In this document: piece after piece, positions 57,122 through 64,000 of the stretch | Numbering within the stretch: the stretch's first letter is position 1 | How the letters are laid out: each line of letters starts with the position of its first letter | Assembly: GCA_963814805.1 (NCBI GenBank) | Contig: CAWFER010000007.1 | Coordinates: 186,001-250,000, forward strand | From: AP-15 sp963814805 | Lineage (GTDB): Bacteria; Pseudomonadota; Alphaproteobacteria; ATCC43930; CGMCC-115725 | Direction of reading: 5' to 3' | DNA length: 64,000 nucleotides | Program-made: the position numbers and the translations under genes | The notes under the pieces: model-generated | Database searches by the model: none | What the model was told of the DNA's origin: nothing | Seen by the model: only the letters and a program-made list of their open reading frames with translations

Positions 57122-57688
57122 ATGGCACTGTTGGGCCGGCTCGTCATGCTGATCGCCGCGCTCGTTATTGGAGGCAAGGCGATGGCGGCAGATCTCGAAA
57201 ACACGATCTACCTCGACGTGCCGGCCGGGCGCGTCGTGATCGACATGCGGCCCGATCTGGCGCCGGCCACCTGCGCCCAGATCAAGGCCCTGGTGCGCCG
57301 CGGCTTTTACAACGGGCTGACGTTTCACCGGGTGATCGCCGGCTTCATGGCGCAGACCGGCGACCCCAATGGCAACGGCACCGGCGGCTCGGGCCATCCG
57401 CTCAAGGCCGAGTTCTCGAACGAGCCCTTTGTGCGCGGCACGGTGGCGATGGCACGCACCTCGGACCCGAACAGCGCCGACAGCCAGTTTTTCATCATGT
57501 TCGCGCCCGCCCCCTCGCTCGACGGCCAATACACGATCTGGGGCAAGGTCGTGTCCGGCATGCAGTACGTCGACCAGCTCAAAAAGGGCGACCCGGCCAA
57601 TAATGGCGCGGTCACCGACCCCGACAAGATCATCAAGATGCAGGTCGCCGCCGACGCCGAAAAAGCCGCACCAAAGCCGTCCGAATAA
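57122..57688 (+). CDS. Cyclophilin-type peptidyl-prolyl isomerase, exported
   Basis: 188 residues. Leader 'MLIAALVIGGKAMAA', then 'GFYNGLTFHRVIAGFMAQTG' with the catalytic Arg, 'GTVAMARTSDPNSADSQFFI' and 'YTIWGKVVSGMQYVDQLKKG'. Catalyses proline isomerisation of periplasmic proteins. ATG 57122 is preferred to the overlapping TTG. It follows the NDUFA9-like gene by 68 bases. Confidence 0.93.
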   Translation: MALLGRLVMLIAALVIGGKAMAADLENTIYLDVPAGRVVIDMRPDLAPATCAQIKALVRRGFYNGLTFHRVIAGFMAQTGDPNGNGTGGSGHPLKAEFSNEPFVRGTVAMARTSDPNSADSQFFIMFAPAPSLDGQYTIWGKVVSGMQYVDQLKKGDPANNGAVTDPDKIIKMQVAADAEKAAPKPSE

Positions 57689-57700
57689 GGGCGCCCGATC

Positions 57701-59107
57701 GTGTCGGCCCCCATCCCGACCCTTCCCCTTGATCGTCGGGGAGGGAGGGATCCACGCAGCGGGAGGGTGGGGGCTGGCGAGGAGTTCGTCTCTGCACCGA
57801 GAGGCGGCTGGTTTTATTCGCTAAGGGTCTATCGCAAGCCGCGGCTGATCGCGGTGTTGCTGATGGGGTTTTCGAGCGGACTGCCGCTCGCCCTGACCTT
57901 TGCGACGTTGTCGTTCCGCCTGGCAGAAGACGGTGTGTCGCGCACCGAGATCGGCCTCTTCGCCCTGGTCGGCGTGCCCTACAGCGTCAAGTTTCTGTGG
58001 TCGCCGCTGATCGACCGCCTGTCGATCCCGCTGTTTACCTCGCGGCTCGGGCGGCGACGCGGCTGGGCCCTGGCGATCCAGCCCTTGCTGGCGGCGGCGA
58101 TCCTGGCGCTCGGCCTCGCCGACCCGCGATCGGCGCCGGGGCTGACCGCGCTCGCCGCACTCGCCGTAGCGTTTCTGTCGGCGAGCCAAGACATCGTCAT
58201 CGACGCCTATCGCATCGAATTGCTGCGCCCCGAAGAACAGGGCGCCGGCGCGGCCGCCACCCAATGGGGCTATCGCTTCGGCATGCTGGCGGCCTCGGCG
58301 GGGGCGCTCTACGCCGCGAGCTTTGCCGGCTGGCGGTTTGCCTATGGGTTGATGGCGACGCTGATGGCGGTCGGCATGGCCACGGTGTGGCTCACCCCCG
58401 AGCCGGGCGGGGTGCGCCCGTCCGAGGCTCTGCCCGGCGACACCGCCCCGGCCCGGGTCGCGGCATGGCTCGAGCGCGCCGTCCTCGCTCCGTTCCGCGA
58501 CATGCTGACCCGGCGCGGCGCATTGGCGATCCTGGTCTTTGTCATCCTCTACAAATTCGGCGACGCGCTCGCCGGCACGATGTCGAACCCGCTCTACGTG
58601 TCGCTCGGCTTTACCAAGGTCGAGGTCGCCAGCATCGGCAAGATCTATGGGTTCACCGCCAGTCTCGCCGGGCTCGCCCTCGGCGGCGTCATCGTGCTGC
58701 GGCTCGGCATCATGCGCGCCCTCTTGGTCTGCGGCGTGCTGCAGATGCTGTCGAACCTGATGTACGCGCTGCAGGCCTGGGTCGGGCACAATGTGGCGGT
58801 GCTGGCGCTGACCATCGGGGTCGAGAATTTGACCGGCGGGATGGGCTCGGCGGCGTTCGTCGCCTATCTCTCCGGGCTGTGCAATCTCGCCTTTACCGCC
58901 ACCCAGTACGCGCTGCTGTCGTCGCTGGCGGCGGTCGGCCGCACCACGCTCTCGGCCTCGGGCGGCGCGCTCGCCGACCTCTTCGGCTGGGGACCGTTCT
59001 TTTTGCTCAGCACCCTCGCCTGCCTGCCCGGCCTCGCCCTCCTGATGTGGATCATGCGCGAGCGGCCCGCCCTTCGGGCAGATGCAGCCCCACAAGCTCA
59101 GCCGTAG
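57701..59107 (+). CDS. ampG: AmpG-like MFS permease
   Basis: 468 residues with about twelve hydrophobic helices. 'KPRLIAVLLMGFSSGLPLAL' with TFATLSFRL at the start and 'PYSVKFLWSPLIDRLSIP' are AmpG signatures; AmpG imports anhydromuropeptides for peptidoglycan recycling. The first 35 residues are not family sequence: they are translated from a GC-rich palindromic repeat. GTG 57767 is an alternative start inside the repeat and closer to the true protein. The last codons overlap the end of the convergent YgjP-like gene. Confidence 0.88.
   Translation: MSAPIPTLPLDRRGGRDPRSGRVGAGEEFVSAPRGGWFYSLRVYRKPRLIAVLLMGFSSGLPLALTFATLSFRLAEDGVSRTEIGLFALVGVPYSVKFLWSPLIDRLSIPLFTSRLGRRRGWALAIQPLLAAAILALGLADPRSAPGLTALAALAVAFLSASQDIVIDAYRIELLRPEEQGAGAAATQWGYRFGMLAASAGALYAASFAGWRFAYGLMATLMAVGMATVWLTPEPGGVRPSEALPGDTAPARVAAWLERAVLAPFRDMLTRRGALAILVFVILYKFGDALAGTMSNPLYVSLGFTKVEVASIGKIYGFTASLAGLALGGVIVLRLGIMRALLVCGVLQMLSNLMYALQAWVGHNVAVLALTIGVENLTGGMGSAAFVAYLSGLCNLAFTATQYALLSSLAAVGRTTLSASGGALADLFGWGPFFLLSTLACLPGLALLMWIMRERPALRADAAPQAQP
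57706..57785. repeat. GC-rich palindromic element overlapping the ampG start
   Basis: CCCCATCCCGACCCTTCCCC is followed by GGGGAGGGAGGGAT and GGGAGGGTGGGGGCTGGCG. The opposing C-rich and G-rich arms recall the element at 34352-34420. Such elements normally lie between genes; here it falls inside the annotated reading frame. Confidence 0.55.
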
Positions 59108-59856
59108 GAGAGCAACTGCGCGCGGTGGCGGTCGAGCCAGGCGCGCGGGGCGGCGTTGCCCGGCGAGAGGCTGTCGACCAGCCGCCAGAAGCGCGGTCCG
59201 TGGTTCATCTCGGCCAGGTGCGCCACCTCGTGCGCGACGACGTAGGCGACGATCGCCTCCGGGGCAAAGATCAGCCGCCAGCTGAACGACAGATTTCCGC
59301 CCGACGAGCAGCTGCCCCAGCGGCTCCTTGTGTCGCGCACGCTGATCCGCGCGATCTTATGCCCGATTTGGGCGGCGAGCGGGCGGGCGCGGCGCGCCAG
59401 CTCGTCTTGGGCGAGGACCGCCAGATGGTCGCGCACCCGGCGCGCGATATGCGCCGGATCGCCGCGCACGAGAATCTCGCCATCGGCGATGGTCACCGGC
59501 GGCGCCGCCGGATCGAGCCAGCGACGAATGCGATGCGGGGCGCCCAGCACCGGAACCACCGCCCCCTCGACAAACGGCACTGGGCGCGGCAGCGCCTCGA
59601 GCCGGGCGGCGATCCATTGGCGCTTGTCCCGCAGAAAGCGCAAGCCCAGTTCGGCCGGGACGCCCCGCGGCAACACCAGCTCGACCCGGCGCCGGGCGGC
59701 ATCGATGCGCAGCCCGACCCGCCGCGCCCGCGGGCTGACCCGGACCGCGAGCGGGGCGCCAAGGTCGAGCGCCACCGCCTGCCGGCCGATCTCGGATAGC
59801 GCCAATTCGCCGCGCGACCGCGCAAGACCAAAGGAGACGTCACGCAAGCCCGCCAT
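59098..59856 (-). CDS. YgjP-like (M48-related) metallopeptidase
   Basis: About 252 residues. The zinc motif 'AYVVAHEVAHLAEMNHGPRF' contains HExxH with a further His, and 'RWGSCSSGGNLSFSWRLI' is the other conserved block of this DUF45 family. No signal peptide. Members occur widely in bacteria but substrates are unknown. I start at ATG 59856 (MAGLRDVSF); the frame opens at 59895. Its end overlaps that of ampG by ten bases on the opposite strand. Confidence 0.88.
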   Translation of the reverse strand: MAGLRDVSFGLARSRGELALSEIGRQAVALDLGAPLAVRVSPRARRVGLRIDAARRRVELVLPRGVPAELGLRFLRDKRQWIAARLEALPRPVPFVEGAVVPVLGAPHRIRRWLDPAAPPVTIADGEILVRGDPAHIARRVRDHLAVLAQDELARRARPLAAQIGHKIARISVRDTRSRWGSCSSGGNLSFSWRLIFAPEAIVAYVVAHEVAHLAEMNHGPRFWRLVDSLSPGNAAPRAWLDRHRAQLLSYG

Positions 59857-59970
59857 TCCCTGCCTTTGTCGAAAATTTGTCAGCGCGCAGGCCACGCGCT
59901 TCGTCGAAGCCTTTCGTCTCTGAGCCGATTGCGCAAGCGGGTTGGTGGGCCTGCTGATCCTTTGTTGTCG

Positions 59971-61293
59971 TCACGCCTGCGCGCGATCGATCAGGTGAAT
60001 AAACGAGCCGAACGCCGAGCCTCGCCGCAGGCCGTGCCGACCGAGATCGGCTCCGGCGGCGTCCGCCACCGACCACAGCCGGTCGGCCGCCTCCTCGCGG
60101 ACCACGGTCGCATAGTGGAATTCGTGGCCGCGGAAGCACTGGCCGGCGGCGCCGAGCGGTCCGCTCGCGAGCAGGCTCGCGCGACGGTAGCCGAGCGACA
60201 GCCGGCGCTCGGCAAAGCTCGTGACCAGCGGCAGCAGCCCGGCCATCGGGTGGCGGCGGCCGTCGGCGTCGATCAGCGCCTCGCCCAGCACCATGTAGCC
60301 GCCGCATTCGCCATAGACCGGCTTGCCCTCGGCTGCGGCCCGGCGCAGGCCGGCGATGAATGCGCCGCCGCCGGCGATGCGGCCGGGCCACAGCTCGGGA
60401 TAGCCGCCCGGCAGATAGACCGCATCGGCGCCGCAGTCGGGCGGCTGATTGGCGAGCGGCGAGAAAAAGCTGAGCCCGGCGCCGGCGCGGCGCCAGCCGT
60501 CGAGCATGGCCGGGTAAGCGAAGCGGAACGCGTCGTCGCGGGCGATGGCGAGATGCCGGCCGAGCGGCGGGATCCCGCAAGCATCGTTGCCGGTAAGCCC
60601 CGAGGGCCGCGCCCTGGCGAGCAACCGGTCGATGTCTAGCGCCGCGCCGACCGCAGCCGCCGCAAATTCGATCACCGCCTCGGCCGTGGCGATCTCGCCA
60701 GCCGGAACCAGGCCGAGATGGCGCGACGGCAGGGCTAGCGCCGGGTCGGCGGGGAGTGTTCCGAGCACGGCAAGGTCGGGCAGATGTCGGGCCACGGCCC
60801 CGGCCAGCAGCGCGCGATGCCGTTCGCTCGCGACCCGGTTGAAGATGACGCCGGCGAGCGGCAGCTCCGGCCGATGACTGGCGAAGCCGCGCAGCAGGGC
60901 GGCGACCGAGGCGCCCTGCCCGCGCGCGTCGACGACCAGCACCACCGGCCAGCCGGTGAGCTGCGCTAGTTCGGCAGTCGAGCCCGCTTCGCCATCGGCC
61001 CCGGCGCCGTCGAACAGGCCCATCACCCCTTCGCACAGCACGATCTCGGCGGCGGCTTCCAGCGCCGCGACGCGCGCGGACAGGGTCTGCGGCCGCATCG
61101 CCCACGGGTCGAGATTGACGCACGGCCCGCCGCTCGCCGCGGCATGAAAGGTCGGGTCGATGAAATCGGGGCCGGCCTTGGCCGCTGCGACCCGCAGCCC
61201 GCGCCGGCGCAGATGGCGCAACAGGCCGGCGGTGAGGAGCGTCTTGCCGCTGCCCGAAGCCGGGGCGGCGAGGACCAGCCCACGGCCGGTCAT
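59971..61293 (-). CDS. cobB: Cobyrinate (or hydrogenobyrinate) a,c-diamide synthase
   Basis: 440 residues. N-terminal ATP-binding domain with P-loop 'LAAPASGSGKTLLTAGLL' and 'VLCEGVMGLFDGAGADGE'; C-terminal class I glutamine amidotransferase domain with nucleophile Cys in 'VYGECGGYMVLGEALI'. Amidates the a and c side chains during cobalamin synthesis. No other cob genes are visible, so whether the aerobic or anaerobic substrate is used cannot be told. Confidence 0.93.
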   Translation of the reverse strand: MTGRGLVLAAPASGSGKTLLTAGLLRHLRRRGLRVAAAKAGPDFIDPTFHAAASGGPCVNLDPWAMRPQTLSARVAALEAAAEIVLCEGVMGLFDGAGADGEAGSTAELAQLTGWPVVLVVDARGQGASVAALLRGFASHRPELPLAGVIFNRVASERHRALLAGAVARHLPDLAVLGTLPADPALALPSRHLGLVPAGEIATAEAVIEFAAAAVGAALDIDRLLARARPSGLTGNDACGIPPLGRHLAIARDDAFRFAYPAMLDGWRRAGAGLSFFSPLANQPPDCGADAVYLPGGYPELWPGRIAGGGAFIAGLRRAAAEGKPVYGECGGYMVLGEALIDADGRRHPMAGLLPLVTSFAERRLSLGYRRASLLASGPLGAAGQCFRGHEFHYATVVREEAADRLWSVADAAGADLGRHGLRRGSAFGSFIHLIDRAQA

Positions 61294-61321
61294 ATGCGCG
61301 GGCCGTCGCCCCTCGCGCGGG

Positions 61322-61870
61322 CTAACCCGGCAATTTGTCGCCGTCGGGCGGGGCCGGCACCTCGAAGGCGTTGACCATGCCGGAGAGGAAGGCGAAATAA
61401 TTGGCCGCTCCGGTCAATTCGACCATCCACTGCTCGCCATGCCGCGCTTTGAGCCGGTCGAATAGCGCCTGGTCGACCCGGTTGGCGCGGATCAGCTGGC
61501 GCGTATAGGTGACGACATCGCGCTCGTCGGCCGGCAATGCGGCGGGGTCGCCCTTGGCGCGAATCAGGTCGATCGTGGCGTCCGGCACCCCGGCCCGGCG
61601 CGCGGCGCCGACCTGGGCCGCCCACACATAGGCGGCTTCCTTTTCGCGCACCGCGGCGAGGATCGCATGCGAGCGCAGCTTCGCCTCGACCACGCTGCCC
61701 TCGCGGAAAAACGTCACCAGCGGCAGCACCCGCTCGGCCAGCGCGGGGCTCTTCAGCATGATGCTGAACGGGCCGCGCACGTTGCCGAAGACCTTGACCA
61801 CGTCATCGAGCACGTGCTGATGCTCGGCCGGCACGTCGGCCTTGCCGGAGACCGGCGCAATTCTCGGCAT
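61322..61870 (-). CDS. Carboxymuconolactone decarboxylase family protein
   Basis: 182 residues with the all-helical CMD fold pattern ('RGPFSIMLKSPALAERVLPL', 'EAAYVWAAQVGAARRAGVPD', 'YTRQLIRANRVDQALFDRLK'). It lacks the CxxC of AhpD peroxidases, so it is closer to decarboxylases and hydrolases of aromatic pathways. Next to a nitroreductase and an intradiol dioxygenase on the same strand, probably one transcript, which supports a catabolic role. Confidence 0.85.
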   Translation of the reverse strand: MPRIAPVSGKADVPAEHQHVLDDVVKVFGNVRGPFSIMLKSPALAERVLPLVTFFREGSVVEAKLRSHAILAAVREKEAAYVWAAQVGAARRAGVPDATIDLIRAKGDPAALPADERDVVTYTRQLIRANRVDQALFDRLKARHGEQWMVELTGAANYFAFLSGMVNAFEVPAPPDGDKLPG

Positions 61871-61888
61871 GGTTTCCTCCCCCTTCGA

Positions 61889-62539
61889 TCAGATGCCCGG
61901 ATAGGGTTTGCCCCAGCCGTCGAGATAGACGACATCGGAGAGCGGGCCGCGGCCGACCGGGCCGAACCGCCCCATCGGGTAGCCGATCGGCAGGATCGCG
62001 TAAGAGTGATAGCCGGCGGGGATGCCCATCGCCGCGTCGACCTCTTTCTCATAGGCGGTGTGCCGGGTCGTCAGGGTCGAGCCGAGGCCGAGCGCGCGCG
62101 CCGCCAGCAGCATGTTTTGCACCGCCGGGTAGATCGACGAGCCGGCCGTGCGCCCCGGATTGGCGCCGTCCTCGAGGCAGGCGACGATCCACACCGGCGC
62201 TTCGTGGTAATGGTCGGTCAGATATTCGACCGCCGAATGCTGGCGCTTGTAGCGGGCCGGGTCCGAGCCCGGCGGCGGCGGGCTCGACGCGTAGCGCGGC
62301 CCGACCACTTCGTCGAACGCCTTTTTATAATAGACCTGCACCGCCTTTTTCTTCGCCGGATCCTTCAGCACCAGAAAGCGCCAGCGCTGGGTGTTGCCGC
62401 CGCTCGCCGCCGCCTGCCCGGCCAGCAGGATCTTGCGGATCAGATCGTCGGGCACCGGGTCAGGCTTCAACCGGCGCATCGCCCGCAGGGTGTGCATGAT
62501 CTCGAAGATATCGGTTCCGCCTGGCGTTGCTTCGGGCAT
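61889..62539 (-). CDS. Nitroreductase family protein
   Basis: 216 residues, FMN-dependent. 'MHTLRAMRRLKPDPVPDDLI', 'AAASGGNTQRWRFLVLKD' (FMN phosphate region) and 'YPAVQNMLLAARALGLGSTL' are family motifs. Members reduce nitroaromatics, quinones or act as dehydrogenases. GGAGG precedes the start. It ends 18 bases before the start of the carboxymuconolactone decarboxylase family gene. Confidence 0.9.
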   Translation of the reverse strand: MPEATPGGTDIFEIMHTLRAMRRLKPDPVPDDLIRKILLAGQAAASGGNTQRWRFLVLKDPAKKKAVQVYYKKAFDEVVGPRYASSPPPPGSDPARYKRQHSAVEYLTDHYHEAPVWIVACLEDGANPGRTAGSSIYPAVQNMLLAARALGLGSTLTTRHTAYEKEVDAAMGIPAGYHSYAILPIGYPMGRFGPVGRGPLSDVVYLDGWGKPYPGI

Positions 62540-62616
62540 TCGTTCCTCCGTGATCGGTCGCGGCGAAGTCTAGTGGCGATCAGCGCGGCGCCACAAGGAC
62601 GTTGCGCTAGCGAGGC

Positions 62617-63556
62617 CTAGCTTCTTGCGCCGAGTGCGGCGAGGCGGCGCTGGGCGTCGAGCATGTCGGGGGCGTCCTTGGCGGCGGGCTTGAGGTGGAA
62701 ATCGAAATCCGCGGTGTAAAAGGGCGCCTCGATGCCGAGTCGGCGGGCCTCGCCGTCGGCTCGGTCGTGCCGGACGAAATCACAGATCAGCGAATCCTTG
62801 ACCGCGAACACCGCGTCGCTGCCGAGATATTGGTCGGTGCGATCGAAAATGTGCGTCGTCACCGGCTCGTAGCCCGCGGCCGAAACCACGAAATGGATGT
62901 GCGCCGGGCGCCATGGATGGCCGCCGGTGGCGCGCAGCATGGCGCCGACCGGGCCGTCCGACGGGATCGGGTAGTGGACCGGCAGTACGGTGCGCACCAG
63001 GAACCGGCCATCGGCGTCGGTGTGGAATTTGCCGCGCATGTGCAACTCATGCAGATTGGGGTCCTGCGAATCGTAGAGGCCGCTGGTCTGCGCCTGCCAC
63101 ACATCGAGGAGCGCGCCGGCGACCGGGCGGCCGTCGAGGTCGAGCACCCGGCCGCTGACCAGGGTCGGCGCGCCCTGGTGGTCGAGATGGGCGATGTTGC
63201 CGCCCCAGGGCAATTCGGGCGCGTTCTGGCGATGGAACGGCCCGAACACGGTCGATTCGGTCGCCCCGTCGGGCTTGCGGTGATTAAGGAGGTCGACCAC
63301 CATCGAGACGCCCAAGGTGTCCGAGAACAGGATGAATTCCTGGCGCTTGTCGCTGTTGATGTGACCGGCCTCGGTCAGGATCTCGATCGCCTGGAACCAC
63401 TCGGCCTCGGTCAGGCCTGACCTCCTTGACGAATGCGTGCAGATGGCCGATCAGGCTCAGCATGATTTCCCTGAGCCGCGGCTGCGGCGTCTGTGCGAAA
63501 CGCTGCACCACCTCGGCGGTGATGTCGTCTTCGGTCTTGTTGCGCGGCATCGGCAT
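62617..63556 (-). CDS. Intradiol ring-cleavage dioxygenase (one frameshift)
   Basis: About 312 residues. Opens catechol-type rings between the hydroxyls using Fe(III). Iron ligands: Tyr in 'AQTSGLYDSQDPNLHEL', Tyr in 'VLPVHYPIPSDGPVG', and the H-x-H in 'WRPAHIHFVVSAAGYEPVTT'. The helical N-terminal part ('TPQPRLREIMLSLIGHLHAF') is of the catechol/hydroxyquinol 1,2-dioxygenase type. An extra A near 63421 splits it: 'VKEV' should run into 'LTEAEWFQAIEILTEAGHIN'. Hydroxyquinol as substrate is plausible. Confidence 0.9.
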
Positions 63557-63621
63557 CGCCGGCCTCCATCGGGCTGTTCGCTCGATCATTACCACGAAAA
63601 ATCGCACCCGGGCGTGAGGCG

Positions 63622-63820
63622 TTGCGCGCCCGCTTCCACCCGGCCCCGTCGGATGCGCAGAATTTCCTCCTGGCCGATGTGCGCGGCGCGCTCGCGCCCT
63701 ATCTCAATGTCTTTCTGGGTCACGCAGCAGAATTGGAGCCAGGCGGCGGTCGGGCTGGTGACGACCGGCGGCGGGCTTCTGGCGCTGGCCGTACAGGTTC
63801 CGATCGGCGGCCTGATCGCG
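63622..63820 (+). pseudogene. MFS transporter remnant
   Basis: Reads 'RFHPAPSDAQNFLLADVRGA' with LAPYLNVFL, then after an extra G near 63717 'VTQQNWSQAAVGLVTTGGGL' with LALAVQVPIGGLIA. This is the first helix pair of an MFS permease. Beyond 63820 the frame continues to a stop at 63955 with unrelated Pro-rich sequence, so at least ten helices are missing. The sequence after the break is not MFS-like in any frame. Confidence 0.6.
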
Positions 63821-63940
63821 ATGCCGGAAACGGCGCAGGCGTCCGAGCCGCCACCGGCGACGCAGCCGCCCGGTCCTCCGCCGGGGCTCGGATCGGGGCC
63901 GACGCAGGCCAGTTTGGCGGCTCTGGCCAGCGCCGCTTTC

Positions 63941-63982
63941 GGTTGCAATTCGTAGTTAATTTTTTAGATATGAATTGCAACC
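63941..63982. repeat. Perfect 11-bp inverted repeat with AT-rich spacer
   Basis: GGTTGCAATTC at 63941-63951 and GAATTGCAACC at 63972-63982 are exact inverses around 20 AT-rich bases. In a region of about 70 percent GC this stands out. It could be an operator for a dimeric regulator, a hairpin, or the end of a mobile element. Confidence 0.8.
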
Positions 63983-64000
63983 GGGACCGAATCGCCGCAC

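Overview
The window is GC-rich chromosomal DNA from an alphaproteobacterium, most likely Rhodospirillales-like. This placement rests on gene order and family content, not on a marker-gene comparison. Supporting features are the order kdsD-lptC-lptA-lptB-rpoN-hpf-ptsN, petB-petC beside trmL-hemF, Hsp20 followed by DUF1150, small alphaproteobacterial families (DUF1285, DUF6111, DUF1491), a long-form dCTP deaminase, and an NDUFA9-like protein.

Layout: 1-468 is the end of an NAD-dependent epimerase. 617-2836 is a compact four-gene unit of visibly lower GC, made of two unrecognised tail-anchored proteins, a small unknown protein and a membrane-anchored phospholipase-D-type nuclease; it is the best candidate for an undescribed system. 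2938-5058 holds a cupin, pssA and psd (phosphatidylethanolamine synthesis). 5093-11965 (minus) is a MoxR / DUF58 / DUF4159 / GATase-like membrane protein operon. 11989-14827 (plus) holds DUF1285, a CoA Nudix hydrolase, DUF6111 and the CCA-adding enzyme. A MmgE/PrpD protein and an amidohydrolase remnant follow. 17066-24946 (plus) is a signalling region: two lipoproteins, a ChvI/ChvG-like response regulator and kinase, DUF1491, a CheY-like regulator, a c-type haem DUF3365 protein, a GAF/HAMP histidine kinase and a Nudix hydrolase. 24999-38474 (minus) is housekeeping: dcd, ychF, pth, rplY, prs, a lipoprotein, pgeF, a MidA/NDUFAF7-like methyltransferase, lgt, a VOC protein, mtnA, mtnP, petC and petB. 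38826-42522 holds trmL, hemF, a Tim44-like protein, hsp20 and DUF1150. 42552-50280 (minus) runs ptsN, hpf, rpoN, lptB, lptA, lptC, kdsD, an RNase D-like exonuclease and tRNA-Leu(CAG). 50481-54817 is an RND efflux pair. 54821-61293 holds a zinc alcohol dehydrogenase, an NDUFA9-like protein, a cyclophilin, an AmpG-like permease, a YgjP-like protease and cobB. 61322-63820 looks like an aromatic-degradation fragment: a carboxymuconolactone decarboxylase family protein, a nitroreductase, an intradiol dioxygenase and a broken MFS transporter.

Quality warning: many conserved genes (pssA, cca, rpoN, kdsD, lptC, hemF, trmL, the RND pump and others) are interrupted by single-base shifts. Where I could work out the shift, it is nearly always one extra base, often an added T or A. 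I read these as sequence errors, not biology, and give each affected gene its full span with the approximate break point. Starts given as GTG or TTG, and starts chosen inside longer open frames, are my judgement.
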